Source: Croceitalea marina
GTDB lineage: Bacteria > Bacteroidota > Bacteroidia > Flavobacteriales > Flavobacteriaceae
Length of the DNA: 64,000 nt
NCBI RefSeq assembly: GCF_042684265.1
Contig: NZ_JBHULB010000017.1
Location: forward strand, 1-64,000
Direction: 5' to 3'
The notes under the pieces were generated by a model that was not told the origin of the DNA, searched no databases, and saw nothing but the letters and a program-made list of their open reading frames with translations. The position numbers and the translations under genes were made by a program. Shown here piece after piece: positions 34,582 through 43,558 of the stretch; position 1 is the first letter of the stretch, and the number at the start of each line of letters is the position of its first letter.

Positions 34582-35607
34582 ATGATCAAAAATGATTTAT
34601 TTTTAAAAGCCTTAAAAGGAGAAACCGTAGATAGACCTCCGGTATGGATGATGCGCCAAGCGGGACGTTACCTACCGGAATTTATGGCAATTAAAAAGAA
34701 ATACGATTTCTTTACACGATGCCAAACCCCAGAACTGGCCTCTGAAATCACGGTGCAGCCTATTAAACGCTATGGTATGGACGCGGCAATTCTTTTCAGT
34801 GACATTCTGGTAATTCCGCAAGCCATGAATATTGAGGTAGAAATGAAACCTAATTTTGGGCCCTATTTACCAAATCCAATACGAAAGCCTAAAGACTTAG
34901 ATAGTGTTATTGTGCCAGACATTGAAGACACTTTGGGCTACGTCATGGATGCTATAAAAATGACCAAGGAAAAGTTGAATTATGAAATTCCACTTATTGG
35001 TTTTGCAGGTTCACCATGGACTATTTTGTGCTACTGCATTCAGGGGCAAGGAAGCAAGAATTTTGATCTGGCAAAGGGATTCTGCTTTACACAACCCGCA
35101 GCTGCACACCAACTACTTCAAAAAATCACCGATACCACTATAGCCTATTTAAAGGAAAAAGTAAAAGCCGGGGTCAATGCCGTTCAAGTATTTGATTCTT
35201 GGGGGGGAATGTTGTCTCCGACGGATTATCAAGAATTCTCCTTTCAATACATTCAACAGATAATTGATGCCTTAAAGGATGAAGCCCCTGTAATAGTTTT
35301 TGGTAAAGGCTGTTGGTTTGCTCTAAATGATATGGCTAAATCTGGTGCTTCCGCATTAGGTGTCGACTGGACCTGTTCCGCTAGAAACGCGCGCCATCTC
35401 AGTGGTGGTAAAATTACATTACAGGGCAACTTTGATCCCTCAAGGTTGTTGTCGCCACCATCGGAAATAAAAAGAATGGTACATCAAATGATAAATGAAT
35501 TCGGAAAAGACAACTATATCGTGAACCTTGGTCATGGTATTTTACCGAATATTCCCCTAGAAAATGCAGGTGCCTTTGTAGAGGCGGTTAAAGAATATAC
35601 CGTTTAA
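34582..35607 (+). CDS. hemE: Uroporphyrinogen decarboxylase
   Basis: HemE removes four carboxyl groups from uroporphyrinogen III to give coproporphyrinogen III. The signature 'PPVWMMRQAGRYLPEF' near residue 18 carries the substrate-binding arginines. 'ILFSDILVIPQAM' supplies the key Asp, and 'FAGSPWTILCYCIQGQGSK' and 'VNLGHGILPNIPLENAGAFVEAV' are further hallmarks. At 341 aa it is full length. It follows hemD after 14 bases and ends the core heme operon before an acetyltransferase gene. Confidence 0.97.
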   Translation: MIKNDLFLKALKGETVDRPPVWMMRQAGRYLPEFMAIKKKYDFFTRCQTPELASEITVQPIKRYGMDAAILFSDILVIPQAMNIEVEMKPNFGPYLPNPIRKPKDLDSVIVPDIEDTLGYVMDAIKMTKEKLNYEIPLIGFAGSPWTILCYCIQGQGSKNFDLAKGFCFTQPAAAHQLLQKITDTTIAYLKEKVKAGVNAVQVFDSWGGMLSPTDYQEFSFQYIQQIIDALKDEAPVIVFGKGCWFALNDMAKSGASALGVDWTCSARNARHLSGGKITLQGNFDPSRLLSPPSEIKRMVHQMINEFGKDNYIVNLGHGILPNIPLENAGAFVEAVKEYTV

Positions 35608-35614
35608 GATATTT

Positions 35615-36160
35615 ATGCAAATAGACTTCGATAATTACAGCATTTCTCCCATCCATATCAAGGATGCATGGCGTTTGTGCGATTTAATGGTGTCGAATGC
35701 AGATCGGTTTGCCAACTACTTTCCAGGCACCTTAAAAGAAAATCTTAATCCTACGCTTTCAAAATTGTTTGTTGAGAAAAAGGTAAAACAATTTGAGTCA
35801 AAAGAAGAATACCTCTTTACTATAAAAGAAAATACCGATAGGACTATTATTGGCTTAATCTATGTAAAAGAGCTTCTAAAAAAAGAAGGACAGGGCGAAC
35901 TGGCCTATTGCATCGGTTACCAATATGCCGGAAAAGGAATCATCACAAAATCGGTTAGTAAAATTATCGATTGGGCTTTTAAAGAGGCAGGGCTATGCAC
36001 CTTACAGGTAATCGCAAATCAGAACAATATTGCAAGCACAAGGGTCGCAGAAAAGAACGGTTTTACCTGGCAAAGAACTTTTCCAAAGAACTTTCAATTG
36101 CCAAATGGAGAATTCGTTGATATGGAACTTTATGAACTTTATAAAGAGGGAACTGCATGA
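35615..36160 (+). CDS. GNAT-family N-acetyltransferase (RimJ/RimL-like)
   Basis: This is an acetyl-CoA-dependent acyltransferase. The fold shows 'IIGLIYVKELLKKEGQGELAYCIGYQYAGKGIITKSV', where the Gly-rich turn binds CoA, and the C-terminal 'LCTLQVIANQNNIASTRVAEKNGFTWQRTFPK' is typical of RimJ/RimL-type enzymes acting on amines or protein N-termini. The length of 181 aa is normal. It starts 7 bases after hemE and overlaps the next gene by 4 bases, so it belongs to the heme transcript without an obvious heme role. Confidence 0.88.
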   Translation: MQIDFDNYSISPIHIKDAWRLCDLMVSNADRFANYFPGTLKENLNPTLSKLFVEKKVKQFESKEEYLFTIKENTDRTIIGLIYVKELLKKEGQGELAYCIGYQYAGKGIITKSVSKIIDWAFKEAGLCTLQVIANQNNIASTRVAEKNGFTWQRTFPKNFQLPNGEFVDMELYELYKEGTA

Positions 36161-36645
36161 ACCTTTTTAAGACTATAAAGCGAATTAATTTTAAAAGCTT
36201 TTGGCAGCTTGTGCTGCTAGGTATTAAAAATCCGTTCTTTATTTATCCTACTTTGAACGCAACAAGAGAATGCCTGGCAGTTTCTACTAAACATTATGGT
36301 AGGTTGCATTACCAAAATACCCCGGCAAATGCTTTCAGACATGCATTCTGGAATTATTTAATAGCCAAGAAATGTACCAAATGGTCAGAAAAGACAGATT
36401 ACATTCTCAACTGGGTTAAAAACATTACCGATTGGCACGAAAACGCATTTAGGAATAGGGAAATGGCCCGAAAAATGGATTTACACAATAACCATGTTGG
36501 GCGTTGGCTTTTTAATAAACATAAAGACAAGAAGATTGAAGAAGTAATTCAAATTGTGTTGGAGTTGACCAAAAAGTCCATTAAAATTACCAAACAGGTT
36601 TCTTTGGAAAAACATCAATTTTCATTGGTTCATCTAACGGATTAA
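36157..36645 (+). CDS. DUF6973-like small protein
   Basis: I recognise this only as the kind of protein placed in DUF6973, with moderate certainty. It is 162 aa, basic and helical, with no signal peptide. The conserved-looking segments are 'TPANAFRHAFWNYLIAKKC' and 'WHENAFRNREMARKMDLHNNHVGRWLF', where His, Asn and Arg residues recur. The function is unknown. It overlaps the acetyltransferase gene by 4 bases and precedes hemF by 2 bases, so it is co-transcribed with the heme genes. Confidence 0.7.
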   Translation: MNLFKTIKRINFKSFWQLVLLGIKNPFFIYPTLNATRECLAVSTKHYGRLHYQNTPANAFRHAFWNYLIAKKCTKWSEKTDYILNWVKNITDWHENAFRNREMARKMDLHNNHVGRWLFNKHKDKKIEEVIQIVLELTKKSIKITKQVSLEKHQFSLVHLTD

Positions 36646-36647
36646 TT

Positions 36648-37473
36648 ATGAAGGATAAATTCTATAATTACATACAACAACTTCAGAACACCATCACTTC
36701 TAAGCTTGAAGAAATTGACGGTGCAGCCAAGTTTCAAGAAGATATTTGGAAGAGACCGGAAGGTGGCGGGGGAAGAACACGTGTTATTGAAAACGGTGCC
36801 GTTTTTGAAAAAGGAGGCGTAAACATCTCTGCAGTACATGGTGCCTTACCTGAAAGCATGCAAAATTATTTTGGGGTAAAAGATGCCGACTTTTTTGCTT
36901 GTGGTTTAAGTCTAGTTTTGCATCCCAAAAATCCAATGGTACCCACAGTTCATGCAAATTGGCGCTATTTTGAAATGTATGATAAATCAGGGAAGTTGGT
37001 CGATCAATGGTTCGGTGGCGGGCAAGACCTTACCCCTTACTATCTTTTTGAAGAAGATGCCATTCACTTTCATACTATTTGTAAAGAAGCCTGCGATAAG
37101 CATAATGCCGAATTTTACAACAAGTATAAAAAACGCTGTGATACGTATTTTTGGAATGCTCACCGCAATGAGGCTAGAGGCATCGGCGGTTTATTTTTTG
37201 ATTACTGCAAACCAAATAAAGAAATGGACATTGAAAGATNCATACAAGGAATCTCAGCTTGATTGGCAGGAAATTAGGCGCGGGCGTTACGTAGAATTTA
37301 ATTTGGTTCACGATAAAGGCACTTTATTTGGATTAAAGACCAATGGCCGTATAGAGAGTATTTTAATGAGTCTTCCGCCCCATGTGCAATGGAAATACGA
37401 CCATCACCCCCAGAAAGGCAGTGAAGAAGAAAAGTTGGTTGCGGTATTAAAAGAACCCAAAGAATGGGTTTAA
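36648..37473 (+). CDS. hemF: Oxygen-dependent coproporphyrinogen III oxidase, interrupted by an N
   Basis: HemF converts coproporphyrinogen III to protoporphyrinogen IX with O2. The N-terminal part has 'GGGGRTRVIENGAVFEKGGVNISAVHG', 'NPMVPTVHANWRYFEM', 'WFGGGQDLTPYY' and 'GGLFFDY'. The C-terminal part has 'RRGRYVEFNLVHDKGTLFG' and 'ESILMSLPP'. The two parts are in different frames, joined at an ambiguous base (N, 37240). Family members carry about 25 more residues here, after 'DIERW'. The single N therefore most likely stands for an assembly gap of a multiple of three bases (about 75-78), not a true frameshift. With it the protein would be about 300 aa, as expected. Confidence 0.9.
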
Positions 37474-37500
37474 ACCTGTAATTTTAAGAAAAATTAAAAG

Positions 37501-38124
37501 ATGAAAAAAGCAGTTCACATTCTAGGTCTTCTATTGCCCATTGTTCTTTTTTACGCTTGTAATGAAATTACCGCCGATGATTTCGTGCTAACCGACCACA
37601 ATACCCCTTTGCATAACATAAGCTACAAGTACTGGTATCCTAAAACTGGTAAAACACTTAAAAAGGATGAAGTATTCGTGGTAAAAGCAGCCAAGAAAGG
37701 TGACCAGAAAAAATTATGGATAGTTACCTCTTACGGCAACACTTCAAAAAAAGCCGAACCTATCTATTTAAGGAGGAAAAAAATGGAAAACGGCAATTTT
37801 GTTTTTCAAGTCACTTCTTGGGATACAGGCAAAAACATATCGCTCTTTTTAGGAAATATGGTTAATGATTCTACGATACATTTCTTTGGATATACGGACG
37901 CGGCCATGGAGTATGCCGCAAAAAGCAATCTTTTAAATGATTTTAAGGGGCATGTTCTTGTCAAAAAGGATAAAATTAGTTTCGATTCGATAGCGGCAAA
38001 CGACCATAAAGCAGCAATTTTAGACTTTATTACTTCTCTTAGTGATGCCACGTATGAAGAAGATATCATTGTATTCACAGGTACTAATAATGAGCGAAAA
38101 ATAACATCATTAATCAGCCAATGA
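37501..38124 (+). CDS. Lipoprotein of unknown function (207 aa)
   Basis: A signal ending FYAC (Cys20) marks a lipoprotein. The rest looks beta-rich with a helical end: 'NISYKYWYPKTGKTLKKDEVFVVKA', 'KLWIVTSYGN', and a C-terminal 'DFITSLSDATYEEDIIVFTGTNNERK'. I do not recognise a family. It lies between hemF and a PhzF-like gene, overlapping the latter by 4 bases, so it is expressed with them. No cysteines other than the lipidated one are apparent. Confidence 0.7.
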   Translation: MKKAVHILGLLLPIVLFYACNEITADDFVLTDHNTPLHNISYKYWYPKTGKTLKKDEVFVVKAAKKGDQKKLWIVTSYGNTSKKAEPIYLRRKKMENGNFVFQVTSWDTGKNISLFLGNMVNDSTIHFFGYTDAAMEYAAKSNLLNDFKGHVLVKKDKISFDSIAANDHKAAILDFITSLSDATYEEDIIVFTGTNNERKITSLISQ

Positions 38125-38915
38125 AATTAAAAATTTACCAAATAGATGCTTTTACCGATTATGTTTTTGGTGGTAACCCTGCTGCCGTTTGCATTTTAGA
38201 TGAATGGTTAGATGCTAAAATGATGCAAGCCATTGCGCAAGAGAATAATTTAGCTGAGACCGCGTTTATTGTACAAAGAAATGCAACATATGAACTGCGC
38301 TGGTTTACTCCAGAAATTGAAGTAGATCTATGTGGACATGCCACTTTAGCTTCGGCATATGTACTTTATAACTATCATGGCCATTTAGAAAATACCATTC
38401 GTTTTTATTCTCATCGTAGTGGTGAGCTACTTGTGCAAAAAGCGAATGATAATTATATGGTTATGGATTTTCCTTCGGACAAAATAGTTGCTATTCAAGG
38501 TAATACAGAGATTAATAAAGCTATAGGTTTAACACCTGAACGAACCATAAAAGGTAAGACCGACTACCTTTTGATATACAATTCGCAGCAAGAAATAGAA
38601 GAAATTGAACCAGATTTCACATTATTGAACAAATTAGATTGCCGTGGAGTCATTGTTTCGGCCCCTGGTGATAAAGTGGACTTTGTTTCCAGGTTTTTTG
38701 CTCCTCAATGTGGTGTGCCTGAAGACCCCGTAACAGGTTCTGCACACACAACCATGACCCCTTACTGGTCAAAAGTTTTTGGAAAAACAGAAATGACAGC
38801 TAAACAACTTTCTAAAAGAGGTGGAGATTTGGTTTGTGAGTATTTAGGAGAGCGCGTTAAAATTGCAGGGAAAGCTGTTCCTTATTTAATTGGGGAAATT
38901 AATATAAAGCTATAA
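38121..38915 (+). CDS. PhzF-family isomerase/epimerase
   Basis: This is a two-lobed diaminopimelate-epimerase-fold enzyme of the PhzF family. The hallmarks are 'QIDAFTDYVFGGNPAAVC', the catalytic Glu46 in 'NNLAETAFI', 'WFTPEIEVDLCGHATLASAYVL' and 'GVPEDPVTGSAHTTMTPYWS' in the second lobe. Most members are not phenazine enzymes, and the substrate is unknown. No other phenazine genes are nearby. Its stop codon forms the first bases of the TAAGATG repeat array that precedes hemB. Confidence 0.9.
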   Translation: MKLKIYQIDAFTDYVFGGNPAAVCILDEWLDAKMMQAIAQENNLAETAFIVQRNATYELRWFTPEIEVDLCGHATLASAYVLYNYHGHLENTIRFYSHRSGELLVQKANDNYMVMDFPSDKIVAIQGNTEINKAIGLTPERTIKGKTDYLLIYNSQQEIEEIEPDFTLLNKLDCRGVIVSAPGDKVDFVSRFFAPQCGVPEDPVTGSAHTTMTPYWSKVFGKTEMTAKQLSKRGGDLVCEYLGERVKIAGKAVPYLIGEINIKL

Positions 38916-38974
38916 GATGTAAGATGTAAGATGTAAGATGTAAGATGTAAGATGTAAGATGTAAGATGTAAGAT
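38913..38974. repeat. Heptamer tandem array, TAAGATG x8 plus a partial copy
   Basis: Eight exact TAAGATG units (38913-38968) are followed by TAAGAT (38969-38974). The first unit contains the stop codon of the PhzF-like gene. The array lies 53 bases before hemB. The seven-base unit is not in register with codons, so it is non-coding. Such short-unit arrays expand and contract by slippage. Confidence 0.97.
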
Positions 38975-39027
38975 AACGAAATAAGAATCACTTTAAAGCT
39001 TTAAGCTTTTCACTAAAAACTTAAGAA

Positions 39028-40014
39028 ATGTACCCACTTATAAGAAATAGACGATTACGAACATCAGACGCAATTCGTCACCTCGTTCGTGAAACCATTA
39101 TTACCCCCAGCGACTTTTTAGTTCCTATTTTCATTGTGGAAGGAAAAGGTGTTAAAGAAGAAATCGCTTCAATGCCCAATTACTATCGCATGAGCCTTGA
39201 TGTTCTTGAAAAAGAAGTTAAAGAATTATGGCAAATGGGGCTTTGTGCTGTTTTACTTTTTGTAAAAGTTGATGACCAGCTAAAAGACAATAAGGGCACT
39301 GAAGCCTTGAATCCTGATGGACTAATGCAACGCGCCATTAAAACGGTTAAGAATACCTGCCCTGAAATGTTGGTCATGACCGATGTTGCCCTGGATCCCT
39401 TTTCTTCTTACGGGCATGACGGTATTGTGGCAGAAGGACAAATATTAAATGACGAGACCTGTGAAATACTGGCCGAGATGAGTGTTTCCCATGCATCAGC
39501 TGGGGCAGACTTTGTAGCACCAAGTGATATGATGGACGGTCGTATACTTACCATTCGTGAAGCCCTCGAAGATGAGGGCTTTCAAGATACCGGAATTATG
39601 AGCTACTCCGCTAAATATGCCAGTGCTTTTTACGGTCCATTTAGAGATGCTTTAGATTCAGCACCAGTAGATATAAAAGATGTCCCTAAGGACAAGAAAA
39701 CCTATCAAATGGATTCTGCAAATCGGTTTGAAGCTATAAAAGAAACGCAACAAGATATTGACGAAGGTGCCGATATTGTTATGGTAAAACCAGGGCTTTG
39801 TTATTTAGATATCGTACGTGAAATAAAAAATGAAGTTGATGTGCCAGTAGCAGTTTATCAAGTTTCAGGTGAATATGCCATGGTCAAAGCAGCGGCCGAG
39901 AAAGGGTGGTTAGACCATGATTCCGTGATGATGGAACAACTAATTGCCATCAAAAGGGCAGGCGCTAATATTATTGCCAGTTACTTTGCAAAAGACGCCG
40001 TCAAATTAATGTAG
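39028..40014 (+). CDS. hemB: Porphobilinogen synthase (delta-aminolevulinate dehydratase)
   Basis: HemB condenses two 5-aminolevulinates into porphobilinogen. The Schiff-base lysines are Lys196 ('MSYSAKYASAFYGPF') and Lys254 ('MVKPGLCYLDIV'). At the metal site the sequence is 'DVALDPFSSYGHDG', with Asp in place of the Cys residues of zinc-type enzymes, so this is probably a Mg-dependent type. At 328 aa it is complete. It is separated from the upstream cluster by the heptamer array and may have its own promoter. Confidence 0.96.
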   Translation: MYPLIRNRRLRTSDAIRHLVRETIITPSDFLVPIFIVEGKGVKEEIASMPNYYRMSLDVLEKEVKELWQMGLCAVLLFVKVDDQLKDNKGTEALNPDGLMQRAIKTVKNTCPEMLVMTDVALDPFSSYGHDGIVAEGQILNDETCEILAEMSVSHASAGADFVAPSDMMDGRILTIREALEDEGFQDTGIMSYSAKYASAFYGPFRDALDSAPVDIKDVPKDKKTYQMDSANRFEAIKETQQDIDEGADIVMVKPGLCYLDIVREIKNEVDVPVAVYQVSGEYAMVKAAAEKGWLDHDSVMMEQLIAIKRAGANIIASYFAKDAVKLM

Positions 40015-40063
40015 CCAGATTTCCTTAAAATTTGACTACTTTTAAATTGAATACAACTAGCTT

Positions 40064-41185
40064 ATGGGTCTCCTCGTTTTTTACGCTTTTATTTCTATTT
40101 TCTTTTCTTTTCTATGCTCTATTCTTGAGGCTGTTCTTCTGAGCATTACACCAACTTTTTTAAATGTAAAAAAGCAAGAAGGTAAAGCTTATGCCAAAGC
40201 CTTGGAAGAGATGAAAAAAGATGTCGACAAGCCTTTAATCGCTATTCTTACGCTAAACACCATTGCCCACACTGTTGGTGCTATTTTAGTTGGTGTTCAG
40301 GCTAAAGTAGCCTATACAGAACTCTATGGAAGCACAACAAGATCCATTTTTGGAATCGAGTTTACCGAAGACCTAATGGTGGGTGTCGTTTCTACGATAA
40401 TGACCATTCTAATTTTAGTCGCTTCGGAAATTATACCAAAAACCATCGGGGCAACCTATTGGAAACAGCTCGCCAATTTCACCTCAAAGGCCCTAAAGGC
40501 AATGGTCTTTTTTATGAAATGGACCGGCTTACTTTGGGTCCTGCAGCTTTTCACCAAATTAGTTGGGGGCAAAGGACATCATGGAAGTGTTTTTAGCAAG
40601 GAAGATTTTACGGCAATGACAGATATTGCAGAAGAAGAAGGTGTTTTTCAAGAATCGGAATCGACTGTTATTAGAAATCTTTTGACCTTTAATGAAATTC
40701 AGGCAAAGGATATCATGACCCCAAGAACAGTAATGAAAATTGCCTCGGAAGACACCACTATTCAAGATTTTTTTGACAATAACCGCCCATTTCGTTTTTC
40801 GAGAATACCAGTTTTTAAAGATCGTGCAGATAATATCACCGGATTTTTCCTGAAAGATGAGTTGTTGGAAGCCATCATCAATAAAAGTGGAAATAAAACG
40901 CTTGGAACTATAAAAAGAGAAATTTTGATTACCAATCGGGATAAACCAATCCCTGAATTGTTTGAAAAATTTGTAGAGAAGAAAGAGCATATTTCTTTGG
41001 TTGTAGATGAGTACGGTTCGGTAAGTGGTATCGTTACCATGGAAGATGTTATTGAGACCCTGCTAGGTCTTGAAATTATGGATGAGAGCGATAATGTAGA
41101 AGATTTACAGGTTCTGGCCAGAAAAAACTGGGAAGCAAGGGCAAAACGTTTGGGTATTATTGAAGGTTCAAACGAAGTGGAGTAA
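40064..41185 (+). CDS. CNNM/CorC-type membrane protein with CBS domains
   Basis: The CNNM transmembrane domain (about residues 1-170, three to four helices, 'FFSFLCSILEAVLLSITPTFL', 'ASEIIPKTIGATYWKQLA') is followed by a pair of CBS domains (about 205-335, 'DIMTPRTVMKIAS', 'ISLVVDEYGSVSGIVTMEDVIE'). Such proteins are linked to Mg2+ or Co2+ export; the old name 'hemolysin' is misleading. The C-terminal CorC_HlyC domain is absent or very short. Its stop overlaps the start of the alkyltransferase gene (TAATG). Confidence 0.9.
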   Translation: MGLLVFYAFISIFFSFLCSILEAVLLSITPTFLNVKKQEGKAYAKALEEMKKDVDKPLIAILTLNTIAHTVGAILVGVQAKVAYTELYGSTTRSIFGIEFTEDLMVGVVSTIMTILILVASEIIPKTIGATYWKQLANFTSKALKAMVFFMKWTGLLWVLQLFTKLVGGKGHHGSVFSKEDFTAMTDIAEEEGVFQESESTVIRNLLTFNEIQAKDIMTPRTVMKIASEDTTIQDFFDNNRPFRFSRIPVFKDRADNITGFFLKDELLEAIINKSGNKTLGTIKREILITNRDKPIPELFEKFVEKKEHISLVVDEYGSVSGIVTMEDVIETLLGLEIMDESDNVEDLQVLARKNWEARAKRLGIIEGSNEVE

Positions 41186-41655
41186 TGGAGACGGCCTATC
41201 TACAAACTCCTATAGGCTATGCAGAGCTAAGAGGTGATGAAAACGGATTGGCATCAATAACCGTTTTTGATGGAGATAGCCCCAATGAGATCATACCAGA
41301 AGTATTGGAAGATGCCGTGTATCAATTTTCAGAATACTTTGATGGCAAACGGACTGTTTTTGACCTAAAACTAAACCCTGAAGGTACCGATTTTCAAAAA
41401 AGAGTTTGGGACGCACTTCTTAGAATTCCCTATGGAAAAACAGTTTCTTACCTAGAACTTTCAAAGAATTTAGGTGATGTAAAAGCCATTCGAGCTGTAG
41501 CCGCCGCTAACGGCAAAAACCCATTATGGATAGTGGTGCCCTGCCATCGTGTTATTGGAAGTAATGGAGATTTAACCGGGTATGCAGGCGGGCTTCATCG
41601 TAAAAAATGGTTGTTGGAACATGAAAGCCCGGCCAAGCAGCAAAGTCTATTTTAA
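41185..41655 (+). CDS. ogt: Methylated-DNA--protein-cysteine methyltransferase
   Basis: This suicide repair enzyme takes O6-methyl from guanine onto its own Cys120 in the motif PCHRVIGSNG. The helix-turn-helix 'IPYGKTVSYLELSKNLGDVKAIRAVAAANGKNP' and the C-terminal 'LTGYAGGLHRKKWLLEHE' are diagnostic. At 156 aa it is the Ogt-size form with no extra DNA-binding domain. It is coupled to the CBS-domain gene by a 1-base overlap. Its 3' end overlaps the convergent lipoprotein gene by 4 bases. Confidence 0.95.
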   Translation: METAYLQTPIGYAELRGDENGLASITVFDGDSPNEIIPEVLEDAVYQFSEYFDGKRTVFDLKLNPEGTDFQKRVWDALLRIPYGKTVSYLELSKNLGDVKAIRAVAAANGKNPLWIVVPCHRVIGSNGDLTGYAGGLHRKKWLLEHESPAKQQSLF

Positions 41656-42764
41656 TCCTTCAAAAAATACATCGGTGCAAAAGGTACCGAAACATTTTCT
41701 ATAAGTTCTCCACCTTCAGAAATTACTAAAACACCGCCGTCGTTCAACTGCCCATCATCAGAAATATAGCCTACGTAAAACTGCTTTTTTACTTTACTAT
41801 ATCCTTGTACGGTTAAAATAAATTGTTTTTGTGCTACCGCCTCCGCTTGCTCAAGAATTGACCTCATATCTATTCTTTCTTCTTCATTTCTGTCAATATC
41901 ATAAATCGCCGGACCAAAATTTACTGTTGAAGGTTGTGCATATTGAAAGGAATAATAAAGTTTTCCCTCCACTAAATCTACATCGAGCTCACCAGGGCTG
42001 AAAAAACGTTCAAGTTGAATCGGTGTCGATTCTAGAAGTGATAAGGTGTCAAAATCATATATCTCTAATTGTGTGTCAATGCCCAAATGGCTCTTGATAA
42101 CCGCTAGGTTTTTCTCTTCATTGATCAAAAGACTTGGTGAAAATTCGCCGAAGTTTAGCGAGGCCAAAAAGTTTTTAGTGTCTAGATTGTATACCTGTAC
42201 TTTATATTGATCGCTAACATCTTTATAGGCGATAAATAATTTTCTATCATAGTACAAGGGCTGGTATAAGTTTTCTACATTAAAATCTATCTGTAGGTCA
42301 GTGCTTTCAAAACTCGGTATATCGATATTTTTTAATCCTACATTTGTCGAGCCAGACGGATTGTAAAAACCTAAATGAACGGTTTCTTTACTGTTTGTTC
42401 CCCAAACAATGGAATTTTCTATGGAATTGGTAAAAAATCTAGGGAACAAATCAACTTTACCTGTATTCATATCTTTAAAGGCGAGTGAAAAATCTCCCCC
42501 TGAAAAAGAATAATATGACATTGTATTTTCTACCTGTCTTAAAGTCAAAAAGGTTCCTTCTATACCTAATTCAGAGGATAAATTAACAACATCCAAAGGT
42601 GCGGAACCTGAATTATAACGATACTCAAAAAGATTTTCTGCATTCTGACCAATAACCGTAAAGTTAACTGATTCGCTTACCGGTTCTTCAACAAAATTTT
42701 CATCTTTCGAGCATCCGATCATCAATATAATCGTCACTAATAGAAAAAAGATTTTCAATTTCAT
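41652..42764 (-). CDS. Lipoprotein of unknown function, probable beta-propeller (370 aa)
   Basis: The lipobox is MIGC (Cys18). The mature protein consists mainly of beta-strand-like segments separated by short turns ('FLTLRQVENTMSYYSF', 'VQVYNLDTKNFLASLNFGEF', 'LEIYDFDTLSLLESTPIQLE'), which suggests a propeller of about six blades. No known motif or catalytic residue can be assigned. It is a single gene on the minus strand, convergent with the methyltransferase. Confidence 0.65.
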   Translation of the reverse strand: MKLKIFFLLVTIILMIGCSKDENFVEEPVSESVNFTVIGQNAENLFEYRYNSGSAPLDVVNLSSELGIEGTFLTLRQVENTMSYYSFSGGDFSLAFKDMNTGKVDLFPRFFTNSIENSIVWGTNSKETVHLGFYNPSGSTNVGLKNIDIPSFESTDLQIDFNVENLYQPLYYDRKLFIAYKDVSDQYKVQVYNLDTKNFLASLNFGEFSPSLLINEEKNLAVIKSHLGIDTQLEIYDFDTLSLLESTPIQLERFFSPGELDVDLVEGKLYYSFQYAQPSTVNFGPAIYDIDRNEEERIDMRSILEQAEAVAQKQFILTVQGYSKVKKQFYVGYISDDGQLNDGGVLVISEGGELIENVSVPFAPMYFLKD

Positions 42765-42844
42765 AGCAAGAAATTTAAGCTTTCAATATACAATTAAATG
42801 GACGCATAAATTTCTAATTCAGCTCATTTTACTATTTTAAACCT

Positions 42845-43558
42845 ATGTTTTACAAAATAAATTTAGAGAACATTCTATTTCTTGATATCGAAACCGTTCC
42901 AGAGAATGCAACTTTTGAAGAACTGTCGGAAGAAAAACAGTTGCTATGGGAACAAAAATCGAAATACCAACGAAAAGACGAGTTTACACCAGAAGAGTTT
43001 TACGATAGAGCAGGAATTTGGGCAGAATTCGGTAAAATCATCTGTATCTCGGCAGGTTATTTTATTGATAAAGGAAACGATAAAAATTTTAGGGTGACCT
43101 CTTTTTATGGAGATGAGATAAAACTATTAAAAGACTTTAAAAACCTACTTCAAGAACATTTTAACCAAGCCAAACATCTGCTCTGTGGTCATAACGGAAA
43201 GGAATTCGACTTTCCTTACATTGCCAGAAGAATGCTAATAAATGGAATTCGACTTCCTTATAAGCTGGATTTATTCGGAAAAAAACCATGGGAAATTCCG
43301 CATTTAGACACGATGGAATTATGGAAGTTTGGTGACTATAAACACTTCACATCTTTAAAATTAATGGCCAATGTTCTTGGTATTCCTTCACCCAAAGATG
43401 ATATGGATGGTAGTATGGTTCGAGATGTGTACTATGCCAAAAATGACCTAGACCGTATTATTACCTATTGCGAGTTGGATGTGGTTACTACGGCACAAGT
43501 TTTTCTGCGCCTACGCGGAGATGAGCTTCTTGAAGAAGAGCAAGTGAAAAAAGTATGA
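42845..43558 (+). CDS. 3'-5' exonuclease, PolB-like DnaQ fold
   Basis: This is a predicted DNA-processing 3'-5' exonuclease. The first motif is 'ILFLDIETVPE' (Asp, Glu). The second is 'LLCGHNGKEFDFPYIARRM', the third lies in 'HLDTMELWKFGDYKHFTSLKLMANVLGI', and 'YCELDVVTTAQVFLRLR' supplies the final Asp. The four acidic residues needed for two-metal catalysis are therefore in place. At 237 aa it is a stand-alone domain with no polymerase. It overlaps the following VOC gene by 4 bases. Confidence 0.88.
   Translation: MFYKINLENILFLDIETVPENATFEELSEEKQLLWEQKSKYQRKDEFTPEEFYDRAGIWAEFGKIICISAGYFIDKGNDKNFRVTSFYGDEIKLLKDFKNLLQEHFNQAKHLLCGHNGKEFDFPYIARRMLINGIRLPYKLDLFGKKPWEIPHLDTMELWKFGDYKHFTSLKLMANVLGIPSPKDDMDGSMVRDVYYAKNDLDRIITYCELDVVTTAQVFLRLRGDELLEEEQVKKV

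Noticed and set aside
36952..37473. Separate gene for the C-terminal part of hemF
   Set aside because: Its first half reads hemF in the wrong frame. Only the part after the N matches HemF, so it is the end of one interrupted gene.
36648..37473. hemF as a true frameshifted pseudogene
   Set aside because: An ambiguous base sits exactly at the break and about 25 conserved residues are missing, which fits an assembly gap better than a mutation.
38121..38915. Phenazine biosynthesis
   Set aside because: PhzF-family proteins are mostly not phenazine enzymes, and no other phz gene is present.
38913..38974. Possible CRISPR array
   Set aside because: The repeat is a continuous 7-base unit without spacers and no cas gene is nearby. 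It is a simple tandem repeat.
40559..40990. 143-aa minus-strand ORF over the CBS-domain gene
   Set aside because: It is antisense to conserved CBS motifs and has an unnatural composition.
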